From assembly GCA_900544425.1 (NCBI GenBank), contig UQUX01000026.1, forward strand, positions 1 through 18,277: a stretch of 18,277 bases of DNA, in the 5' to 3' direction. The position numbers and the translations under genes are program-made. The notes under the pieces were generated by a model that was not told the origin of the DNA, searched no databases, and saw only the letters and a list, made by a program, of their open reading frames with translations. Below, one piece after another: positions 14,063-18,277 of this stretch. Position 1 is the first letter of the stretch. Each line of letters starts with the position of its first letter. Source of the stretch: an uncultured Collinsella sp. Its GTDB lineage: Bacteria > Actinomycetota > Coriobacteriia > Coriobacteriales > Coriobacteriaceae.

Positions 14063-15058
14063 TTAAACCGTCTGGAGCTTCTCGACCTCGTCGAGGTTCT
14101 CGGTCAGGCGTGCCGCAAAGGTCGAAAGCGGGTGCGGGTGCGTATCGAACTCGTATGCCGTCTCGGTGGAATGGATCACGGTGCCGACGCCGGCATCGGT
14201 CAGCAGCTCCAGGAGCAGCGAATGCGGCGTGGTGCCGTTGATGATGTGCGCGCGGAACACACCGGCGGCAAGCGCATCGACAGCGGCGCGAAGCTTGGGA
14301 ATCATGCCCTTGTCGACCTCGCCCCCATAGAGCATCTCATTAACCTCGTCGAGCGTTAGGTTGGAGATGAGCGAATCCTTGTCGCTAAAGTCCTTATACA
14401 GGCCATCGACGTCGGTAAGAAAGATCACCTTATGCGCGTGGAGCGCCGCCGCGACAGCACCGGCGGCGGTATCGGCGTTGACATTATAGGCCTTGATGTT
14501 AAAGAAGCCGCCGTCCTCCCCCGCCGCAACGGTAGCGATGACGGGGATGTACTCGCTATCGAGCAAGCGCTCGATATAGTCGGTGTTGACGTGCGTCACT
14601 TTGCCCACGCGACCGAGCTCGGGGTCGAGCGGCTCGGCGATGAGCGTGCCGGCATCGCTGCCCGACACGCCCACGGCCAGGTTGCCGTGCTGGTTGATGG
14701 CAGCGACCAGCTCCTGGTTGACCTTGCCACCCAGCACCTCGCGCACGATATCCATCGTATCCGGCGTGGTCACGCGCTGGCCGTTCTTAAATTCGACAGG
14801 GATGTCATAGTGGCTGAGCGCTTCGTTGATGGCCTTGCCGCCGCCATGCACGATGACGGGGCGCATGCCGATGATCTTGAGCAGAACGATGTCACTCATC
14901 ACGTCGCGGCGCAGTTGCTCATCGACCATGGCGGCTCCGCCATACTTGATAACGACCGTCTTGCCGGTCAGGTTTTTAATCCACGGCAGCGCTTCGAACA
15001 GCAGCTGCGCGGTTGCTTCGTTGGATTCGCTCGAACGACAATCGCGTGCGAATTTCAT
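14063..15058 (-). CDS. argB: Acetylglutamate kinase
   Basis: Phosphorylates N-acetylglutamate, the second step and usual control point of arginine synthesis. The 331-residue product contains VVIKYGGAAM (35-44, K38 for phosphate binding), VIVHGGGKAINEAL, GVSGSDAGTLIAEP, NVNADTAAGAVAAAL and FLTDVDGLYKD. The stretch ATAQLLFEALPWIKNLTGK ahead of the first motif matches the N-terminal helix of hexameric, arginine-inhibited kinases, so feedback control is likely. A C-terminal tail of about 30 residues goes beyond the usual end. I chose the ATG at 15056-15058, which has GAGG 6 nt upstream. In-frame Mets at 15085 and 15109 lack a good site. It lies 81 bp after argJ. Confidence 0.95.
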   Translation of the reverse strand: MKFARDCRSSESNEATAQLLFEALPWIKNLTGKTVVIKYGGAAMVDEQLRRDVMSDIVLLKIIGMRPVIVHGGGKAINEALSHYDIPVEFKNGQRVTTPDTMDIVREVLGGKVNQELVAAINQHGNLAVGVSGSDAGTLIAEPLDPELGRVGKVTHVNTDYIERLLDSEYIPVIATVAAGEDGGFFNIKAYNVNADTAAGAVAAALHAHKVIFLTDVDGLYKDFSDKDSLISNLTLDEVNEMLYGGEVDKGMIPKLRAAVDALAAGVFRAHIINGTTPHSLLLELLTDAGVGTVIHSTETAYEFDTHPHPLSTFAARLTENLDEVEKLQTV

Positions 15059-15139
15059 AATCTGCCTCGTCTTTCGTGTAGCCATTGAGCCATGCCCCGC
15101 CGCTCGCAATCACACCGGGACGCACGGCACGCCCAGAAT

Positions 15140-16405
15140 CTAGGAACGGTAGTCACCGTTGATGGAGATATATTCGTGCGTGAGGTCGCAGGTCCACACG
15201 GTCGTCGCCGCATCGCCTGCGCCGAGATCGGCCGAAATCACAATCTCGGGCGCCTCAAAACGTCGCAGGGCCTCGTCCTCATCGAAGGGGACCGTCAGGC
15301 CATCGCGACAGACGGGCATGCCCATCATGTCGATGGAAACATCTTCCTGGTTAAACTTCACGCCGCACTTACCGAGTGCCATGGCAACGCGGCCCCAGTT
15401 GCAATCGTGTCCGGCAATGCAGGTCTTGACGAGCGGAGAGTTGGCAACAGCGCGCGCCGCGATATCGGCCTCCTCGTCGTTAGCGGCGCCGGTAACATTA
15501 ACCGTCACGAGCTTGGACGCGCCCTCGCCGTCGGCGGCGATGTTGCGCGCCAGGCTCTCGCACACCTCGTGCACGGCAAATGCCAACTCGTCAAAGGCAT
15601 CAGTGCCCTCGACGATGGCCTCGGCATCCGCAGCGGCGCCGGAGGCAAGCATGATGCAGGTGTCGTTGGTCGAGGTATCGGAGTCGACCGTTACCTTGTT
15701 GAAGGTCTGTTTGACGGTCGAGAGCAGCAGAGCGTGGAGAGCCACCGGCTCGACGGGGGCATCGGTGGTAATGACCGAAATCATAGTGGCCATGTTGGGC
15801 ATGATCATGCCCGAGCCCTTGCACATGCCACCCACCGTATAAGCGTTGCCCACATGGCCCGCGGCCTCGCTGCGATAGCGCACGGCGTACTCCTTGGAGT
15901 GGGTATCGGTGGTCATGATGGCACGGGCGGCATCGGCGCCACCGTGGGCGGAGAGCGCCTCATAAGCTGTCGGAATTGCCGTCTCAAACGTGTCGATCGG
16001 CAGAATCTGGCCAATCACGCCCGTGGAGGCAACCAGGATTTGCTGAGGCTCGCAGCCGATGACCTGCGAGGCGATGCTGCACGTCTCGCGCGCGCAGGCA
16101 AGGCCCGTCTCGCCCGTGGCAGCGTTCGCGTTGCCGGAGTTGACCGAGACACCGGCGATGGTGCCATAGCCCTTATCGGCACCGCCCAGATTGGCGCGGC
16201 TCACCTGCACAGGCGCTGCGCAAAAGCGGTTGGTCGTAAACACGCCGGCGCCGGGACAGGGCTTATCGGGCACGACGAGCGCGTAATCCAAGCGCTCGGG
16301 ATTCTTGCGAAAACCTGCATGAATACCCGCGGCCTTAAAGCCGGCCGCTGCCGTAACGCCACCCTCGACGGCGCGAATCTTGATATCGAATTGCTCTGTA
16401 TTCAT
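15140..16405 (-). CDS. argJ: Bifunctional ornithine acetyltransferase / N-acetylglutamate synthase
   Basis: Moves the acetyl group from N-acetylornithine back to glutamate, giving ornithine and recycling acetyl groups. Bifunctional forms also use acetyl-CoA. The 421-residue product has the autocleavage motif KGSGMIMPNMATM (196-208), where Thr207 becomes the N-terminal nucleophile of the beta chain. It also has VNSGNANAATG, STGVIGQ, DSDTSTNDT and the C-terminal YISINGDYRS. The ATG at 16403-16405 has AAGGA nearby (only about 2 nt away) and GGAG at 11 nt, so initiation may be moderate. A terminator-like structure separates it from argC. No argA is seen, so this enzyme may supply N-acetylglutamate itself. 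Confidence 0.96.
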   Translation of the reverse strand: MNTEQFDIKIRAVEGGVTAAAGFKAAGIHAGFRKNPERLDYALVVPDKPCPGAGVFTTNRFCAAPVQVSRANLGGADKGYGTIAGVSVNSGNANAATGETGLACARETCSIASQVIGCEPQQILVASTGVIGQILPIDTFETAIPTAYEALSAHGGADAARAIMTTDTHSKEYAVRYRSEAAGHVGNAYTVGGMCKGSGMIMPNMATMISVITTDAPVEPVALHALLLSTVKQTFNKVTVDSDTSTNDTCIMLASGAAADAEAIVEGTDAFDELAFAVHEVCESLARNIAADGEGASKLVTVNVTGAANDEEADIAARAVANSPLVKTCIAGHDCNWGRVAMALGKCGVKFNQEDVSIDMMGMPVCRDGLTVPFDEDEALRRFEAPEIVISADLGAGDAATTVWTCDLTHEYISINGDYRS

Positions 16406-16431
16406 CGTCCTTACGACTCCTTATATCAAAC

Positions 16432-16511
16432 AAAAAACGGGCATCGGCTGGCACGCCATACCGGTAGCAATTACTAGACCAGCTTAAAAGTGGCGCCCCG
16501 CTCGATGCCCG
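16432..16511 (-). terminator. Large terminator-like structure between argC and argJ
   Basis: On the minus strand CGGGCATCG (16503-16511) pairs perfectly with CGATGCCCG (16438-16446), followed by TTTTTT (16432-16437). The 56-nt interior forms a further helix, GGC-GCCA with TGGC-GT-GCC. The structure occupies most of the 134-bp gap. It would be expected to reduce transcription into argJBD relative to argC, unless it is an attenuator that can be relieved. Confidence 0.7.
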
Positions 16512-16539
16512 ACTGCCAAATCGTTAGCAATCGAATGTG

Positions 16540-17610
16540 CTACACCGGGCACGCCACTGTGGGCAAACCTCGTCGCTCGTCAAAACCAAAGACGATGTTG
16601 GCGCACTGGACCGCCTGACCCGCAGCACCCTTGCACAGATTGTCGATGGCACCTGTCGCCACCAGCACGCCCGCGCGCTTGTTGAGCGCAAGGCCAATCT
16701 GGGCGGCATTGGTGCCGACGACCGAGGCCGTCTTGGGCTGCTGGCCGGTATCGAGCACGCGCACAAAGGTGCGACCGGCGTAGAACTGCTTGTAATGGTC
16801 GACGACGTCCTCAAGGGTCAGCGTGTCGAGAGCCTGCGGCGCGAGCGGCAGCGTCACCGTGGAGAGCAGGCCGCGCTTGAGCGGTGCCAGGTGCGGGGTG
16901 AAGACGATGCGGTCGGCCAGGCCAAGAATCTGCTCGATCTCGGGCGTATGACGATGCTTGCCCACGCCATAGGCTTCCAGGTTCTCGTCCGCGCTGCAAA
17001 AATGGGTGCGAGCGTTGCAGGACTTACCGGCACCCGTCACGCCGCTGATAGCGTCGACGATCACGGGGCCGCTCTGGGCAACCCAGCCGGCACGCACGGC
17101 GGGCGCGGCAGCAAGACTCGTTGCGGTGGGATAGCAGCCGGCGCAGGCGACCAGCACGGACTTGCCATCAGCATAGTCGGATGCGGCGGTCTCCAGGTCC
17201 CGACAGAACAGCTCGGGCAGACCAAAAGCACGGGTCTTGAGCAGCTCGGGGCTCGTGTGCTCGGCGGCATACCATGCCTCGAACACGGCCGGATCGCTCA
17301 GGCGGTAGTCGGCAGACAAGTCGAAGCAGGAAACGCCTGCGGCAAGCAGGGCGGGCACCTGCGCCATGGCGGCGGTGTGCGGCACGGCCAAAAAGACAGC
17401 GTCGCAGGATGTAAGCTCGGGAGCATCGTGCGTCGTGAAGACAAGATCGCTCACGCCGGCGAAACTCGGATACACCGCGGACAGCGGTTGGCCGGCATCG
17501 GCGTTGGACGTGATGGCAACAAGTTCAAACTCGGGATGGCCGAGTACGAGGCGAATGAGCTCGGCACCGGCATATCCTGCTGCACCGACGATTCCAACCT
17601 TTAAAGACAT
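16540..17610 (-). CDS. argC: N-acetyl-gamma-glutamyl-phosphate reductase
   Basis: NADPH-dependent reduction of N-acetylglutamyl phosphate to the semialdehyde, third step of arginine synthesis. The 356-residue product has the Rossmann motif GIVGAAGYAGAEL (6-18), CFDLSADYRL (95-104), the catalytic cysteine in ACAGCYPTATS (C159) and HRHTPEI (substrate-binding region). The start is the ATG at 17608-17610, preceded by AAGGAG with a 6-nt gap. It is the first gene of argCJBD and lies about 85 bp downstream of two ARG-box-like sites, so arginine repression by an ArgR/AhrC protein is expected. The argR gene is not in the window. Confidence 0.96.
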   Translation of the reverse strand: MSLKVGIVGAAGYAGAELIRLVLGHPEFELVAITSNADAGQPLSAVYPSFAGVSDLVFTTHDAPELTSCDAVFLAVPHTAAMAQVPALLAAGVSCFDLSADYRLSDPAVFEAWYAAEHTSPELLKTRAFGLPELFCRDLETAASDYADGKSVLVACAGCYPTATSLAAAPAVRAGWVAQSGPVIVDAISGVTGAGKSCNARTHFCSADENLEAYGVGKHRHTPEIEQILGLADRIVFTPHLAPLKRGLLSTVTLPLAPQALDTLTLEDVVDHYKQFYAGRTFVRVLDTGQQPKTASVVGTNAAQIGLALNKRAGVLVATGAIDNLCKGAAGQAVQCANIVFGFDERRGLPTVACPV

Positions 17611-17694
17611 ATCGGACTCCTTGTCTGCAGTTTATGCACCAATGCGCATCCCGCACCCGTCGTTATGAGGTGGGTTGAAACTTTAGCACCAAAA

Positions 17695-17733
17695 GATGCA
17701 TATATACGCAAATCTTTTGCATATTCATGCATT
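17695..17733 (-). promoter_or_regulatory. Tandem ARG boxes upstream of argC
   Basis: Two ARG-box-like palindromes are present. TGCATATATACGCA (17697-17710) is imperfect and TGCATATTCATGCA (17718-17731) is a perfect TGCAT-N4-ATGCA repeat. Their centres are 21 bp apart, so as 18-bp boxes they are separated by 3 bp, the spacing known for ArgR operators in E. coli. The consensus TGNATNNNNATNCA is met fully by the second and with one change by the first. TATATA inside the first, on the minus strand, could be the argC -10. Confidence 0.75.
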
Positions 17734-17779
17734 GAAACAAACCAGACACATTCACGCGAAGGAATTGACAAATAACAAT

Positions 17780-17830
17780 GGGCTCCACATCGCCCGGTGC
17801 ACCTTGCGGTGCCGTTGCGATGTGGAGCCC
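17780..17830 (-). terminator. Long hairpin between the flavoprotein gene and argC
   Basis: GGGCTCCACATCG (17780-17792) and CGATGTGGAGCCC (17818-17830) form a perfect 13-bp stem, with an inner GCACC-TTGC-GGTGC hairpin in the loop. On the minus strand it is followed by ATTGTTATTTGT, a T-rich but interrupted tail. It probably ends the upstream flavoprotein transcript before the ARG boxes. Confidence 0.6.
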
Positions 17831-17876
17831 GACACAGACGGGTATTTAAATTGTTGGGGCCGGCGGGAGAACTCTT

Positions 17877-18277
17877 TTAGAGCTCGACCGGCACCCATTC
17901 GTCGTGGTTGCAGATGAAGGCCTCCGGCTCCTCGACGCTAAAGAAGACGAGCGTGGGGTCGCCTGCGCCCTCATAATGCTCGCCCAAACGCTCCAGATGC
18001 TTCCAGCCGGCCTCGCGCATATCGGGGGCAGCCTGATCATCCAAGCCCGCGCGTCCGCGCAAAATGAGCCAGCCATGGCCCGGCCACCAGCTCGTGGCCT
18101 CAAAGCGCTGGTTTTGCAGCAGCTCCTGCCACACATCTTTGGTGCGTGCCGTCACAAACCACAGCTTGCCGTCCTGAATCTGTGCAAACGAAAACGGACG
18201 CACATGCGGCTGCCCATCCACGCTCGTCGCCAGATACCACGCCGGCACCGACGTCAGATACTCCAACACCGTATTCA
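17877..18277 (-). CDS. Pyridoxamine 5'-phosphate oxidase-like FMN-binding protein, 5' end cut by window
   Basis: A split-barrel flavoprotein of the PNPOx-like family of about 130 residues. The region WYLATSVDGQPHVRPFSFAQIQDGKLWFVTARTKDVWQELLQN (quoted here only as a span, about residues 14-56) has the typical A-T-x-x-x-x-P-x-V-R-P strand followed by a K-D/V helix that bind FMN in small reductases of this family. The substrate is unknown; relatives include NimA/NimC-like nitroreductases and general stress proteins. The GTG at 18267-18269 could start it, but the frame continues as NTVLEY with xTG at the window edge. The true start is therefore probably an ATG whose first base lies just outside, giving MNTVLEYLTSVPAW. 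It is upstream of a hairpin that separates it from argC. Confidence 0.85.
   Translation of the reverse strand, partial: NTVLEYLTSVPAWYLATSVDGQPHVRPFSFAQIQDGKLWFVTARTKDVWQELLQNQRFEATSWWPGHGWLILRGRAGLDDQAAPDMREAGWKHLERLGEHYEGAGDPTLVFFSVEEPEAFICNHDEWVPVEL

Noticed and set aside
1..18277. CRISPR array, prophage, toxin-antitoxin or defence genes
   Set aside because: No evenly spaced direct repeats, integrase, phage or nuclease-like products are seen. All large frames are explained by housekeeping genes.

Overview
This window is typical of a high-GC Gram-positive chromosome. I place it in the Coriobacteriia, most likely Collinsella or a close relative. The evidence is GC-rich coding sequence with GGAGG-type ribosome sites, a Firmicute-like veg-ispE pair in an otherwise actinobacterial-looking genome, a LysRS with a fused C-terminal tRNA-binding domain, and tRNA genes that encode CCA. 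The genus call is inference, because no rRNA or marker search was possible. Nearly all genes lie on the minus strand. The exceptions are asnB and tRNA-Val on the plus strand.

Read from right to left along the minus strand, the layout is as follows. The right edge holds a pyridoxamine-phosphate-oxidase-like flavoprotein (5' end cut by the window) and a long hairpin. Next comes the arginine cluster argC-argJ-argB-argD (17610 to 12715). It is preceded by two ARG-box-like operators and ends in an intrinsic terminator, with a second terminator-like structure between argC and argJ. An AT-rich, gene-free stretch (about 12330-12629) follows, with a 187-bp segment bounded by inverted repeats and a tRNA T-arm-like remnant. 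On the plus strand, asnB (glutamine-hydrolysing asparagine synthetase) sits behind a roughly 230-nt leader containing an intrinsic terminator, and tRNA-Val(UAC) follows it.

The next minus-strand block is murE-like ligase, HAD phosphatase, murI, rph, terminator, rdgB, dtd. It mixes peptidoglycan precursor synthesis (murE, murI) with RNA maturation (rph) and quality control (rdgB cleans nucleotide pools, dtd clears D-aminoacyl-tRNA). MurI makes D-Glu and Dtd guards tRNAs against D-amino acids, so their proximity is sensible. Then come veg-ispE (isoprenoid MEP pathway), tRNA-Pro(CGG), tatA, greA and lysS. The lysS gene runs off the left edge.

Most of this is ordinary housekeeping sequence and I found no convincing new multi-gene system. 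The best leads are regulatory: the palindrome inside the tatA promoter, the asnB leader, the argC-argJ internal terminator, the tandem ARG boxes, the nested repeats after dtd, and the 187-bp inverted-repeat element. Among the proteins, the departures most worth a look are the MurE specificity motif, the LysRS fusion and the unassigned HAD phosphatase.
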